DNA of 64,000 bases from Nostoc sp. UHCC 0702 (GCA_017164015.1 CP071065.1:7965501-8029500); one strand, 5' to 3'. Positions 43,530-53,152 are shown, counted from the stretch's first letter. The notes: generated by a model not told the origin, from the letters alone. A program made the numbers and translations.

Positions 43530-43669
43530 TATAGCCTTTCCTAAGCAACTGAGGTATCACGATTACCTCACCCCAATAAAGCTGTGCTTTATCTCCCCTC
43601 TCCTTACCAAGGAGAGGGGTTGGGGGTGAGGTTATTAGATATACTTGGCGCTTACTGGGAAATGCTATA
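43530..43669. mobile_element. 140-bp MITE-like element, copy 2 (TATAGC ends)
   Basis: This is the same length and orientation as the copy at 1847-1986. It starts TATAGCCTTTCC and ends GGGAAATGCTATA, with the inner CTCACCCC…GGGGTGAG palindrome conserved. Most of the differences lie in the loop between the two halves (AACTCAC versus TTACCAA-like) and at positions 14-30, a pattern consistent with paired arms maintained by structure. Confidence 0.8.
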
Positions 43670-43949
43670 GCGTGAAGTCTAACCCTTTTATCTTCACTCT
43701 AGAATGTTCCCAAGGTCAACTCTTTTATCGGCAGTAAAAGGGACTGAGGATTGGGTATTAAGCCTGAGTAGGCTGAGTAGCAACTGTCTAAAAAGTCAAG
43801 CGGCTAACAAAAAACTGAGAGTGGGAGCATTGAAGGAGCTAAAAAACGCCTCGTGCTGATTCTTTGATGTTTGGTACGGGCTGGCTTAAGCCAAAAATGT
43901 CAAAGCGGGAGCTACTACAGTCTAAGTAGAACACCTAAACATAAAAGGG

Positions 43950-44163
43950 GAAGTTGTTGCAGCCTGCGCGAAACACTCAAACGTGAAGACAGAAGCTGTT
44001 GCAAGGACGACGGAAGCTGTTGCAGCCTGCGCGAAACACTCAAACGTGAAGACGGAAGCTGTTGCAAGGACGACGGAAGCTGTTGCAGCCTGCGCGAAAC
44101 ACCCAAACGTGAAGACGGAAGCTGTTGCAGGGACGACGGAAGCTGTTGCAGCCTGCGCGAAAC
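43950..44163. repeat. 63-bp tandem repeat, about 3.3 copies
   Basis: AGCCTGCGCGAAAC occurs at 43961, 44024, 44087 and 44150, giving a constant 63-bp period. Each unit holds two copies of GAAGCTGTTGCA. Because 63 is a multiple of three, open frames persist on both strands: a cysteine-pair repeat (GSCC) on the plus strand and an LQQLPSS repeat on the minus strand. Coding is not supported by a start site or family similarity. Confidence 0.85.
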
Positions 44164-44251
44164 CTAATACCGTTTTACTTTAATCTGGTGGTTCACAAGT
44201 CGATTTTTTAACCACTAAGACACAAAGGTAAAAAGCCCGAAATCGCTGATG

Positions 44252-47200
44252 TCAAACTACCTCAGAATCAGCTTTTGATGGTTTGCGCCAATTGCGTTTT
44301 TTCAAGGATGTTTGCCAAGATTCCATATAGGTGTAGAAAACGGGTGTTAAATAAAGGGTGAGAAACTGCGAAAATAATAACCCTCCCACCACGGCTAAAC
44401 CGAGGGGGCGGCGTGTATCTGCACCAGCACCAAAACCAAGGGCTATTGGTAAAGTTCCCATCAATGCCGCCATTGTGGTCATCATAATCGGGCGAAACCT
44501 CACCAAACAAGCTTCGTAGATGGCATCATAGGGAGTTTTACCTTGTTGACGGGCAACAATTGCAAAGTCAACCATCATGATGCCGTTTTTCTTCACAATC
44601 CCAATCAGCAGGATGATACCTACGAAGGCGTAAATATTCAAGTCAACATTAAATATTAACAGCGTTAGTAGTGCGCCGAAACCAGCAGAAGGCAAGCTAG
44701 AAAGAATAGTCAGGGGATGAATAAAGTTTTCGTAGAGAATCCCCAATACAATATAAATCACGAAAATAGCAACCAGTAGCAGCCATCCTAAACCCTGAAT
44801 CGAAGACTGAAACGCTTGGGCTGAACCTTGGAAGCCTGTACTGATGCTAGCTGGTAGGGTTTGTCGGGCAATTTGCTCAATCTTGGCAGTGACATTACCT
44901 AATGAAACTCCTGGTTTTAAGTTAAAAGATATAGTGACAGAAGCTAGTTGTCCTGTGTGGTTAATAGTTAATGGCCCTACATCTTTAGTTACAGTTGCTA
45001 CAGCGTTGAGGGGTATTAATTGTCCACTGGGGGCGCGAATTGAAAGCAAATCTAGGGCATTGGGATTTTGCTGATATTTCGGTTCCACACCCATAATTAC
45101 CTGATATTGGCTATCAGAGGCGTAAATTGTGGAAACTTGGCGAGTACCATAAGCATTACTTAAGGCAGTTTCGATTTGATTGGCAGTTAAACCCAAAGAT
45201 GATGCTAAATCACGGTTGATTTTGACTTCAAGTTGGGGATTTTTGATTTGCAAGTCACTATTAACATCTTGCAAATCTTCTAGGGCGCGGAGTTGCTTTT
45301 CTAAATTGGGGGCGTATTGGTAAAGCTCTTGGACGTTGGGGCTTTGAAGTGTAAATTGATATTGGGCTTTGCTTTGTTGCCCACCAATGTTAATGGCTGG
45401 GGGATTTTGCAAAAAAACCTTCATCCCCGGAATGCGTGATAGTTTGGGACGAAGTTCTTGTACAATCTCATCTGCACCCAGAGGGCGTTCATGACGAGGT
45501 TTGAGTTTGAGAAAAATTCGTCCAGTGTTGGCAGAAGCATTTGGCCCCCCAGCACCTACACTAGAGTTAACAGCCGCAATATTCGGATCTTGATATGCGA
45601 TCGCTGCCAGTGCTTGTTGATGTTTTACCATTTCATCAAAGGAGATATCCTCTGCTGCTTGGGTATTGGCGGTGATTTGTCCCACATCGGCACTAGGAAT
45701 AAACCCCTTGGGAACAACCATAAATAAATACACTGTCGCCACCAAAATCGCACCAGAAACCACCATCGTTGTGCGATGATATTTGAGTGACAGTTTTAAA
45801 CTCCGATCGTAAGCGCCAAGCAATTTATCAAAGAAGCTTTCTGAAAGGTTGTAGAGGCGAGTTTTCCAATCTTTCTTACCCTCGCTATCTGACTGTCCAT
45901 GATGGGGTGGACGTAAGAAGCGGGAACACAGCATTGGTGTCAAGCTGAGAGAAATCATGCCAGAGATGAGAATGGCAACGCTGATTGTAATAGCAAATTC
46001 GCGGAACAGTCTTCCTAAAATGCCACTCATGAACAGCACGGGAATAAATACTGCAACTAGAGAAATGGTCATGGATAAAATCGTGAAACCAATCTCTCTG
46101 GAAGCGTTCAAAGCTGCTTCAAACCGACTTTCCCCCATTTCCATGTGACGGACTATGTTCTCTAACATAACTACAGCATCATCCACCACAAAACCCACGG
46201 AAAGAGTCAACGCCATTAAAGACAGGTTATCTAAAGAGAAACCCAGCAATAGCATCACCCCAAGAGTAGCCACCAGCGATAAAGGTACAGCCAAACTAGG
46301 AATAACTGTGGCCGACAAATTGCGGAGAAACAAAAATATAACTAGTACTACCAAGGCGATGGTCAGCAACAAAGTAAACTGGACATCATCAACCGATTCT
46401 CGAATTACCTGCGATCGGTCATACATAATATCCATGTTGACAGCGGCGGGAATTTGTTCGCGGAAAGAGGGTAAAATTTGCTTAATAGCATCCACCACAG
46501 CCACAGTATTAGTTCCCGGTTGCTTCTGAATTGCCAACACCATCGCCCTAACACCAGAACTAACCCTGCTCCCCTTCTCCCCTGCACCCCTGCTCCCCTG
46601 CACCCCTGCTCCCCTACTCCCCTGCACCCCTGCTCCCCTACTCCCCTGCACCCCTGCTCCCCTGCTCCCCTGCTCCCCCTTGTCAGGAAAAAACCAACTC
46701 GCCACCTTGTCATTCTCTACACTATCCAGCACCTGACCTAGTTCTCCTAAGAGTACTGGGGCACCATCTTGATAAGTTACAACCAACGAACGATAGCTAG
46801 CCGCATCATTTAGTTGCCCATTAGCTTGGATGGTAAAATTCTGCTTTGTGCCGTAAAGTGTCCCAGTCGGCAGATTAACATTACCTTGGGAAATAGCTGT
46901 GGCTACTTCATCCACACCGATACCTTTAGCACTGAGCGATTCCGGGTCTAATTGAATCCGTACCGCGTACTTTTGGGAACCGTACACCTGCACCTGAGCC
47001 ACCCCATCCACCATTGACAAGCGTTGTGCCAAAAGGGTTTCGGCGTATTTATCTACAGTTGATAAAGGTAAAATTTCTGAATTCAGGGAGATATAGAGAA
47101 TTGGTTGGTCTGCCGGATTTACCTTGCGATAGGATGGTGGATTGGGCATATTGGTAGGCAACTGCTTTGCAGCTTTGGATATAGCTGCTTGCACATCTTG

Positions 47201-47515
47201 TGCTGCGCCGTCTATCTGCCGACTCAGGTCAAATTGCAAGGTGATTTGTGAGCTACCCAAGGAGCTAGTGGAGTTCATGGAACTCAAACCTGCTATGCTG
47301 GAAAACTGCTGCTCTAGAGGGGTAGCGACAGAAGAAGCCATTGTCTCTGGATTAGCTCCGGGCAGATTAGCTGTCACCTGAATCGTGGGAAAATCCACGT
47401 TGGGCAAATCGCTGACTGGCAACATTCGGTAACTCATCAGCCCGAATATCAACACCCCAACCATGACTAATACTGTCATCACTGGGCGACGGATGAATAA
47501 TTCAGAAATGTTCAT
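44252..47515 (-). CDS. RND efflux transporter permease (HAE1/AcrB-like) with repeat insertion
   Basis: This 1087-residue inner-membrane antiporter expels drugs or hydrophobic compounds with an adaptor and outer-membrane channel. It has the RND layout: TM1 (VMTVLVMVGVLIFGLMSY), two large periplasmic loops and 12 helices, with the proton-relay helix containing SVGFVVDDAVVMLENIVRHME and VFIPVLFMSG. Residues about 278-320 are a Gly/Ser/Arg-rich insertion (repeating GSRGAGVQ) translated from an octamer array, absent from AcrB-like proteins; it lies in the first periplasmic porter loop, just before MVLAIQKQPGTNTV. Despite this, the frame is intact on both sides. The start overlaps the stop of the adaptor gene (ATGA), so the pair is one operon. 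Confidence 0.93.
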   Translation of the reverse strand: MNISELFIRRPVMTVLVMVGVLIFGLMSYRMLPVSDLPNVDFPTIQVTANLPGANPETMASSVATPLEQQFSSIAGLSSMNSTSSLGSSQITLQFDLSRQIDGAAQDVQAAISKAAKQLPTNMPNPPSYRKVNPADQPILYISLNSEILPLSTVDKYAETLLAQRLSMVDGVAQVQVYGSQKYAVRIQLDPESLSAKGIGVDEVATAISQGNVNLPTGTLYGTKQNFTIQANGQLNDAASYRSLVVTYQDGAPVLLGELGQVLDSVENDKVASWFFPDKGEQGSRGAGVQGSRGAGVQGSRGAGVQGSRGAGEKGSRVSSGVRAMVLAIQKQPGTNTVAVVDAIKQILPSFREQIPAAVNMDIMYDRSQVIRESVDDVQFTLLLTIALVVLVIFLFLRNLSATVIPSLAVPLSLVATLGVMLLLGFSLDNLSLMALTLSVGFVVDDAVVMLENIVRHMEMGESRFEAALNASREIGFTILSMTISLVAVFIPVLFMSGILGRLFREFAITISVAILISGMISLSLTPMLCSRFLRPPHHGQSDSEGKKDWKTRLYNLSESFFDKLLGAYDRSLKLSLKYHRTTMVVSGAILVATVYLFMVVPKGFIPSADVGQITANTQAAEDISFDEMVKHQQALAAIAYQDPNIAAVNSSVGAGGPNASANTGRIFLKLKPRHERPLGADEIVQELRPKLSRIPGMKVFLQNPPAINIGGQQSKAQYQFTLQSPNVQELYQYAPNLEKQLRALEDLQDVNSDLQIKNPQLEVKINRDLASSLGLTANQIETALSNAYGTRQVSTIYASDSQYQVIMGVEPKYQQNPNALDLLSIRAPSGQLIPLNAVATVTKDVGPLTINHTGQLASVTISFNLKPGVSLGNVTAKIEQIARQTLPASISTGFQGSAQAFQSSIQGLGWLLLVAIFVIYIVLGILYENFIHPLTILSSLPSAGFGALLTLLIFNVDLNIYAFVGIILLIGIVKKNGIMMVDFAIVARQQGKTPYDAIYEACLVRFRPIMMTTMAALMGTLPIALGFGAGADTRRPLGLAVVGGLLFSQFLTLYLTPVFYTYMESWQTSLKKRNWRKPSKADSEVV

Positions 47516-48975
47516 GATTTCTTCCTAGTTCCTACTGCTGGTTTAACCTGCACTGTGGCCCCTGGTACTAGATTGAATTGCCCATCTACAACTACTTGTT
47601 CACCCGGTTGCAATCCCTCTTTAATCACTGTTTCGTTTTCAACTGTGTCACCTACGGTGACAGGACGCATTTCGGCTTTGTTGTCGGCTTTGACTACATA
47701 CACAAACTGCCCTTTTTGTCCTGGTTGCACTGCTTGAGAAGGCACTGTAATGGCATTAGGTTGTTCAGTTAGCTTCAGTAGGACGTTGACAAACTGCCCT
47801 GGCACCAATCGCTCCTCATTATTGGTGAATGTACCTTTGAGTTGAATTGTGCCTGTTTGTGTATTCACGCCGCTATCAACAAAGGTGAGTTCCCCCTTAA
47901 CTGGAGTTCCTGTATCTTTGCCAGGTAAAGCATCTACTTCGAGTTTGTGGTTTGCACTGTATTTCTTCAGGTCAGGTAATAGCCTTTGGGGAATGGAGAA
48001 TGTGACATAAATTGGATGAATCTGGCTGATGGTAATTAAAGGATCGTCAGCATCTGCTTTCACCAAATTACCTTGATTCAACTTGAGGCTACCTGTGCGT
48101 CCGTTGATGGGGGAATAAATAGAAGCGTAGGAAAGCTGAACTTTGGCATTATCGATGGCTGCTTGATCTGCGGCGACAGCGGCTTGAGCATTTTGTACGT
48201 CTGCTTGGGCAGCAGTGACAGCGGCTTGAGCGTTTTTTACGTCTGCTTGGGCTGCGGCGACGGCGGCTTGAGCATTGGCGACACCACCTTTGTCTGCTGT
48301 GACTGTTGCCTGTTGAGCTTCAGCAGTTGTTTGATACTCTTCTGCCTGTTGTTTGCTAATTGCCCCCTGCTTGAGTAAACTGCTGTAGCGTTGAGCCTGG
48401 ACGTTGGCGTTTGTTGCTTGGGCTACATCCTTGGTGACATTAGCTCTTGCCTGGTTAACTTGCGCTTTGGCTTGCTCAACATTGGCTAGTGCTTGCTGTA
48501 CCTGAGCTTTAGCTTTTTCTAGATTGGCTAGTGCTTGCTGCACTTGAGCCAAATCTTTGGCTTTGTTGGCTTGAGCTTGCATCAGCGAGGTTTCCAGGGC
48601 GCGAGAATCAATCTTAAATAGCAAATCGCCTTTTTTGACGTTCTGCCCTTGGCGAAAGTAGACACCAGTCAGTTCTCCACCGACTTTAGACTTGACTGAT
48701 ACCGTAGAATATGCTTCTACTGTCCCCGTCGCTTGTAAAAGCAGGGGAACTGTTTTCTGGTTTGCACTAACAACTACCACTGGCACAGGTCGCTTTTTTG
48801 CACTGTCCTTTCCATTTGATTGAGCGTCAGAAGCCGCACAGGCAGTACATAAGTAACCCAAACCCAGTATTATCAGCCAGAATTTGCCTCCAGAAAGCGG
48901 ATGATGAGCGCGTGTAATCAAAGCCTTGCTCGTCTGCATAAAACCTAAATAGCTGATATCAATAATCTGGAACAT
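47512..48975 (-). CDS. RND efflux system periplasmic adaptor (membrane fusion) subunit
   Basis: This 487-residue adaptor bridges the permease and an outer-membrane channel. A hydrophobic segment and lipobox (LGYLCTAC, Cys46) indicate a lipoprotein. The lipoyl half-motif VEAYSTVSVKSKVGGELTGVY is followed by a very long, Ala/Gln-rich coiled-coil hairpin (about residues 130-280) with heptad and 14-residue repeats such as VKNAQAAVTAAQADVQNAQAAV, then the second lipoyl half (INGRTGSLKLNQGNLVKADAD) and a beta-barrel domain. ATG at 48939 (MQTSKALIT) is an alternative start. The promoter lies in the divergent 329-bp gap with the GH116 gene. Confidence 0.93.
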   Translation of the reverse strand: MFQIIDISYLGFMQTSKALITRAHHPLSGGKFWLIILGLGYLCTACAASDAQSNGKDSAKKRPVPVVVVSANQKTVPLLLQATGTVEAYSTVSVKSKVGGELTGVYFRQGQNVKKGDLLFKIDSRALETSLMQAQANKAKDLAQVQQALANLEKAKAQVQQALANVEQAKAQVNQARANVTKDVAQATNANVQAQRYSSLLKQGAISKQQAEEYQTTAEAQQATVTADKGGVANAQAAVAAAQADVKNAQAAVTAAQADVQNAQAAVAADQAAIDNAKVQLSYASIYSPINGRTGSLKLNQGNLVKADADDPLITISQIHPIYVTFSIPQRLLPDLKKYSANHKLEVDALPGKDTGTPVKGELTFVDSGVNTQTGTIQLKGTFTNNEERLVPGQFVNVLLKLTEQPNAITVPSQAVQPGQKGQFVYVVKADNKAEMRPVTVGDTVENETVIKEGLQPGEQVVVDGQFNLVPGATVQVKPAVGTRKKS

Positions 48976-49304
48976 AAGCTCACCCCAACCCAGGCGATCG
49001 CTTTTCTCTAAAAACTAATATCATAGATAATCTTTAGATAAACATAATATTAGTAATACTAACAATTAGTATACTAAAGATTTTTTCATCATATTACTAC
49101 TGATGTGAAAAAATTGCTATTAAACTATTGAAATCAGCCAAAAGTTATATCTATATAACCTTTAGTGAAAAGCGATCGCCTTTTTCATGCTCTGAAATAA
49201 AGTATATTTATATACTTAAAATTAACTGTAAATAATTTTTATTGAATAAAATTGCACATCGCGTTAAACTTCCTTAGCGTAACTGCACGCTGTCAAATCA
49301 GGCG
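48976..49304. promoter_or_regulatory. Divergent promoter region of the RND operon and GH116 gene
   Basis: This 329-bp AT-rich gap lies between divergent genes. AATTAGTATACTAAAG near 49065 is a near-palindromic site (TAGTATACTA) and AAAGTATATTTATATACTTAA near 49200 is a second one (AAGTATATTTATATACTT). Either could be an operator for a dimeric repressor, but no regulator gene is adjacent. I did not identify -10/-35 boxes with certainty. Confidence 0.45.
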
Positions 49305-51788
49305 ATGACAAATCAGCCCTCCTCGAAAATTCCCTCTTGCACTTGGAATCGTCCCATCGGTTTAGGTTGGGACAAACCTTATACCGTCCGCTACGCTAGT
49401 AATATTGATGATGGCCCTTGGCACGGTATGCCTTTGGGTGGCTTCGGTGCGGGTTGCATTGGTCGTTCTTCCCGAGGAGACTTTAATTTATGGCACATTG
49501 ACGGCGGTGAACACCTCTTCCAAAACGCCCCCGCCTGTCAATTCAGTGTGTTTGAATCAAATGGGACATCTTCCCAAGCCTACGCTTTGTCTACTCAACC
49601 GCCTGATGATGGTAGTCTCAAGGCTTGGTCATGGTATCCAGCTAGTGGAGCAGGGGGGCAGGGGAGCAGGGGGGCAGGGGAGCAGGGGAGCAGGGGAGCA
49701 GAGGAGAGGGGAGGAAGTCGTTTTGAAGAGCAAACTGGTGAATACCATGCTTTGTACCCTCGTAGCTGGTTTGTTTACGAAAATATATTTAAAGCAAAGT
49801 TAACTTGTGAACAGTTTTCTCCCATCTGGGCAAACAATTACCAAGAAACTAGTTATCCTGTAGCGGTGTTTCTCTGGAATGCTTACAATCCCACTGATAC
49901 ACCTATCACTCTGAGCATTATGCTCACCTGGCAAAATATGGTGGGCTGGTTTACTAATGCCCTCAAGTCTCCCGAAGTGCGGGTACGCGATGATGGTAGT
50001 CCAGTTTATGACTATCAACCACGTTGGGGCGAAAGTCAAGGCAACTACAATTATTTAGTTGAAAGTCCCCAATATCTTGGTTGCTTTTTAGGCCGAGTAG
50101 ACATTGCTGAACCTGTGCAAGAAGGAGACGGCAGTTGGTGCATTGCCACCCTGCAAGATGCCAAGACCGAGGTATTTTACCACACAAAATGGAATCCTCT
50201 AGGTACGGGTGATGACGTGTGGTCAAGTTTTGCTGACAATGGTTCTTTAGATAACTATATTAATGCAACTCCAGTGGCAGCAAATGAACAGTTAGGGGCA
50301 GCCCTTGCAGTTCGTTTCACTCTGCAACCAGGCGAAACTCTGGAAATTCCCTTTGTGCTGGCTTGGGATTTGCCTGTGACAGAATTCGCCGCTGGAATTA
50401 ATTATTACCGCAGATATACAGATTTTTTTGGTAAGAATGGGCAAAATGCTTGGGCGATCGCAACCACTGCCTTAGAACAATACCAGACTTGGCAACAACA
50501 AATTCAAAATTGGCAACAACCGATTCTTAACCGCGAAGATTTGCCTTCTTGGTTCAAAATGGCTTTATTTAATGAGCTTTACGACCTCACCAGCGGCGGG
50601 ACGGTCTGGAGTGCCGCATCAGAACTTGACCCCATCGGTCAGTTTGCAGTGTTAGAGTGCTTAGATTACCGCTGGTATGAAAGCTTAGATGTGCGGTTGT
50701 ATGGTTCCTTTGGGCTACTGCTACTGTTCCCAGAATTAGAAAAGTCTGTAATACGTGCCTTTGCACGGGCAATTCCCCACAGTGATCATACTCCCCGTGT
50801 AATTGGTTATTACTACACAATTAAAGCAGAAAGTCCCATCGCAGTTCGCAAAGTTGCAGGTGCAACACCCCACGATTTAGGGGCACCCAATGAACATGTA
50901 TGGGAGAAAACCAATTACACCAGCTATCAAGACTGTAATTTGTGGAAAGACTTAGGTTGTGATTTTGTCTTGCAAGTATACCGAGATTATCTGCTGACTG
51001 GTGCTGATGATGTAGAATTCCTAGCAGACTGCTGGAATGCAATTGTGCTAACCCTCAACTATCTCAAAACCTTTGACCTAGATGGCGATGGCATTCCGGA
51101 AAACTCAGGCGCACCAGACCAAACCTTTGATGATTGGCGGTTACAGGGTGTCAGCGCCTATTGTGGCGGGTTGTGGTTAGCAGCCTTAGAAGCAGCGATC
51201 GCTATCAGCCAAATCTTATTAAATCACAACCTTGGCGACTTTGATGCCTTAGGCGTGCAAAAATCCACCTATGAAACTTGGTTAAAACAATCTCGCCCAA
51301 TTTACCAAGAAAAACTTTGGAATGGACAATATTACAGATTAGATAGTGAGAGTGGTTCTGATGTAGTGATGGCAGATCAATTGTGTGGACAATTTTACGC
51401 CCGACTACTCGGATTAACGGATATTGTACCGAGCGATCGCGCTTTTTCTGCCTTAAAAACTGTTTATCAAGCTTGCTTTTTGAAATTTGGCGATGGTAAG
51501 TTTGGTGCAGCCAACGGTGTTCGTCCCGACGGTTCACCAGAAAATCCTCAAGCAACTCATCCTTTAGAAGTTTGGACAGGTATAAACTTTGGCTTAGCAG
51601 CTTTTCTAGTACAGATGGGAATGAAAGACGAAGGATTTCGGTTGACACAAACTGTCGTGCAGCAAATCTACGACAATGGATTACAATTCCGCACTCCTGA
51701 AGCTATCACCGCCGCTGGTACATTCCGCGCTAGTACTTATTTACGGCCAATGGCGATTTGGGCAATTTATACTAGTTTGAAAACATAA
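49305..51788 (+). CDS. GH116 family glycosyl hydrolase (glucosylceramidase/beta-glucosidase-like)
   Basis: This 827-residue enzyme belongs to glycoside hydrolase family 116, whose members release glucose from beta-glucosides, including glucosylceramide. An N-terminal beta-sandwich domain begins GMPLGGFGAGCIGRSSRGDF and a C-terminal (alpha/alpha)6 domain follows from about residue 400. The catalytic nucleophile region is FNELYDLTSGGTVW (Glu near residue 424), and the acid/base Asp region is APDQTFDDWRLQG (near residue 609). Residues about 115-140 are an in-frame Gly/Arg-rich insertion (GQGSRGAGEQGSRGAEERGG) from an octamer array. No signal peptide is seen. The enzyme may degrade host glycolipids or storage beta-glucosides. 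Confidence 0.9.
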   Translation: MTNQPSSKIPSCTWNRPIGLGWDKPYTVRYASNIDDGPWHGMPLGGFGAGCIGRSSRGDFNLWHIDGGEHLFQNAPACQFSVFESNGTSSQAYALSTQPPDDGSLKAWSWYPASGAGGQGSRGAGEQGSRGAEERGGSRFEEQTGEYHALYPRSWFVYENIFKAKLTCEQFSPIWANNYQETSYPVAVFLWNAYNPTDTPITLSIMLTWQNMVGWFTNALKSPEVRVRDDGSPVYDYQPRWGESQGNYNYLVESPQYLGCFLGRVDIAEPVQEGDGSWCIATLQDAKTEVFYHTKWNPLGTGDDVWSSFADNGSLDNYINATPVAANEQLGAALAVRFTLQPGETLEIPFVLAWDLPVTEFAAGINYYRRYTDFFGKNGQNAWAIATTALEQYQTWQQQIQNWQQPILNREDLPSWFKMALFNELYDLTSGGTVWSAASELDPIGQFAVLECLDYRWYESLDVRLYGSFGLLLLFPELEKSVIRAFARAIPHSDHTPRVIGYYYTIKAESPIAVRKVAGATPHDLGAPNEHVWEKTNYTSYQDCNLWKDLGCDFVLQVYRDYLLTGADDVEFLADCWNAIVLTLNYLKTFDLDGDGIPENSGAPDQTFDDWRLQGVSAYCGGLWLAALEAAIAISQILLNHNLGDFDALGVQKSTYETWLKQSRPIYQEKLWNGQYYRLDSESGSDVVMADQLCGQFYARLLGLTDIVPSDRAFSALKTVYQACFLKFGDGKFGAANGVRPDGSPENPQATHPLEVWTGINFGLAAFLVQMGMKDEGFRLTQTVVQQIYDNGLQFRTPEAITAAGTFRASTYLRPMAIWAIYTSLKT

Positions 51789-51812
51789 TGCGACAAAAAA
51801 TATAATATCAAG

Positions 51813-51856
51813 CTTGCTTCAATACGGTTCGGTTAAAGAAAGTTAGCTGAAGCAAG
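51813..51856 (+). terminator. Possible transcription terminator after the GH116 gene
   Basis: CTTGCTTCA (51813-51821) and TGAAGCAAG (51848-51856) form a perfect 9-bp stem with a 26-nt loop. No T tract follows, so termination is not certain. A TCATCCCCC array (about 51899-51935) and the convergent ftsW gene lie just downstream. Confidence 0.35.
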
Positions 51857-51936
51857 ATATGGGCTTCGGAGGAGTAGGGGAAGATCAGAAAGCAAAATCC
51901 CCCTCATCCCCCTCATCCCCCTCATCCCCCTCATCT

Positions 51937-53139
51937 TTACAGTTTATTTTTTTGGAACATCCGACGCTGACGCCTGTTATCAGGCTGGGGCCTTCGCAGC
52001 GGTACCACCTCAGCTTCACTACTTTCGCGGGCTACCCGAATCAGCAAACCAGCAGCCACCAAACTGGCAATCATAGAATTACCACCATAACTAAACATCG
52101 GCAAAGGCAAGCCTGTAGTCGGCAGAGAACCTGTAGCAACACCAATATGTAACAACGATTGCCCTACCATTAAAATTGTCACACCGATCGCTACCAGTCG
52201 ATTGATGGGATTCTTCGCCTTTAATGCCACAATCAGTCCCAGGGTAGCGAATATAGCTAACAGTAACAACAACACGATACTGCCAACATAGCCAAACTCT
52301 TCGGCGTACACCGCAAAAATAAAATCCGTGTCTTGAATTGGTAAATAAAACAGCTTTTGTTGAGAAAGCCCAAATCCCGCGCCCCAAGTTTTACCAGAAC
52401 CTACCGCCAGCAAACTTTGTACCAACTGGTAGCCATCCCCTGTAGCGTCTGCCCAAGGATTCATGAATGACATTACCCGCTTGCGCTGATACTCTTTAAT
52501 GCTGATGCTGAGTACAGCTAATAGTACTCCACCAACTGCTGTGCCGCCCAAGTACTTGTAAGGTAAGCCAGCCGCCAAGGCAATTAGCCAAATAGTCATA
52601 CCGCAAAGTGCTGTTGTACTCAAGTTCGGTTGGGCGAGAATTCCTAACAGTACCAAACCGAAAATAACCAGCCAAGTCAAGCGGACTCGCCAAGTTAGGC
52701 GTTCCCACTGTCCAAACAGCCGCGCACTTTGCAATACCAAAAAAGGTTTAATCAATTCTGAGGGTTGAATTGGGATCGGCCCGATGGCTATCCAGCGTGC
52801 CGCATCAAAAGCCTTTTTACCCAATCCTGGTATTAAGGTGACAAAAATTAGCACTAAAAACAGCGCTAAAAACCAATGGGAAATCCCCAAAATTTTCCGC
52901 AACGGCAGATTAACAATAAAGTTAAATCCAATTAAGGAAACTAACACCCAAAGAATTTGGCGCTTAAAGTAGTACAGTCCATCATTTTGACGCGCATCAG
53001 CGACAGCATAAGATGCTGAAAACAGCATAATCAAACCGATGAACAGCCAAATCAATGTTAACCAGCGCAGCAACCGCGCTTCTAATGCCCAGCTAGAAAC
53101 CGAGTCATCAAAAATAGGAATCAGGCGGCGTAGATTCAC
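51937..53139 (-). CDS. ftsW: Cell-division lipid II polymerase/flippase-like protein FtsW
   Basis: This SEDS-family protein (400 residues from GTG at 53139) polymerises peptidoglycan glycan strands at the division septum with a class B PBP. About ten membrane helices are predicted. Family motifs are GKKAFDAARWIAIGPIPIQP, ending in the conserved QPSELIKP (near residue 125), and the region FAVYAEEFGYVGSIVLLLLL with the conserved Glu, and PTTGLPLPMFSYGGNSMIAS near the C-terminus. The open frame could begin at TTG 53151, but MNLRRLIPIFDDSV is the usual cyanobacterial FtsW start. The two PBP2 proteins in this window are possible partners. Confidence 0.93.
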   Translation of the reverse strand: MNLRRLIPIFDDSVSSWALEARLLRWLTLIWLFIGLIMLFSASYAVADARQNDGLYYFKRQILWVLVSLIGFNFIVNLPLRKILGISHWFLALFLVLIFVTLIPGLGKKAFDAARWIAIGPIPIQPSELIKPFLVLQSARLFGQWERLTWRVRLTWLVIFGLVLLGILAQPNLSTTALCGMTIWLIALAAGLPYKYLGGTAVGGVLLAVLSISIKEYQRKRVMSFMNPWADATGDGYQLVQSLLAVGSGKTWGAGFGLSQQKLFYLPIQDTDFIFAVYAEEFGYVGSIVLLLLLAIFATLGLIVALKAKNPINRLVAIGVTILMVGQSLLHIGVATGSLPTTGLPLPMFSYGGNSMIASLVAAGLLIRVARESSEAEVVPLRRPQPDNRRQRRMFQKNKL

Positions 53140-53152
53140 GATTCGATACAAA

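Larger units (their letters stand above)
43125..44251. other. 1.1-kb intergenic region with element and tandem repeat
   Basis: Contents in order: AT-rich upstream region of ftrV (43125-43500); a 140-bp MITE-like element (43530-43669); an unassigned stretch (43670-43920) with a GCCTGAGTAGGCTGAGT motif; a 63-bp tandem repeat (43950-44163); and a short stretch resembling the repeat near 42340 (44180-44240). The 98-residue frame at 43871-44167 is considered unlikely as a gene. Confidence 0.7.

Noticed and set aside
43871..44167. 98-residue cysteine-rich protein
   Set aside because: It is generated by a 63-bp tandem repeat, starts at TTG without a ribosome site, and an equally open frame exists on the other strand.
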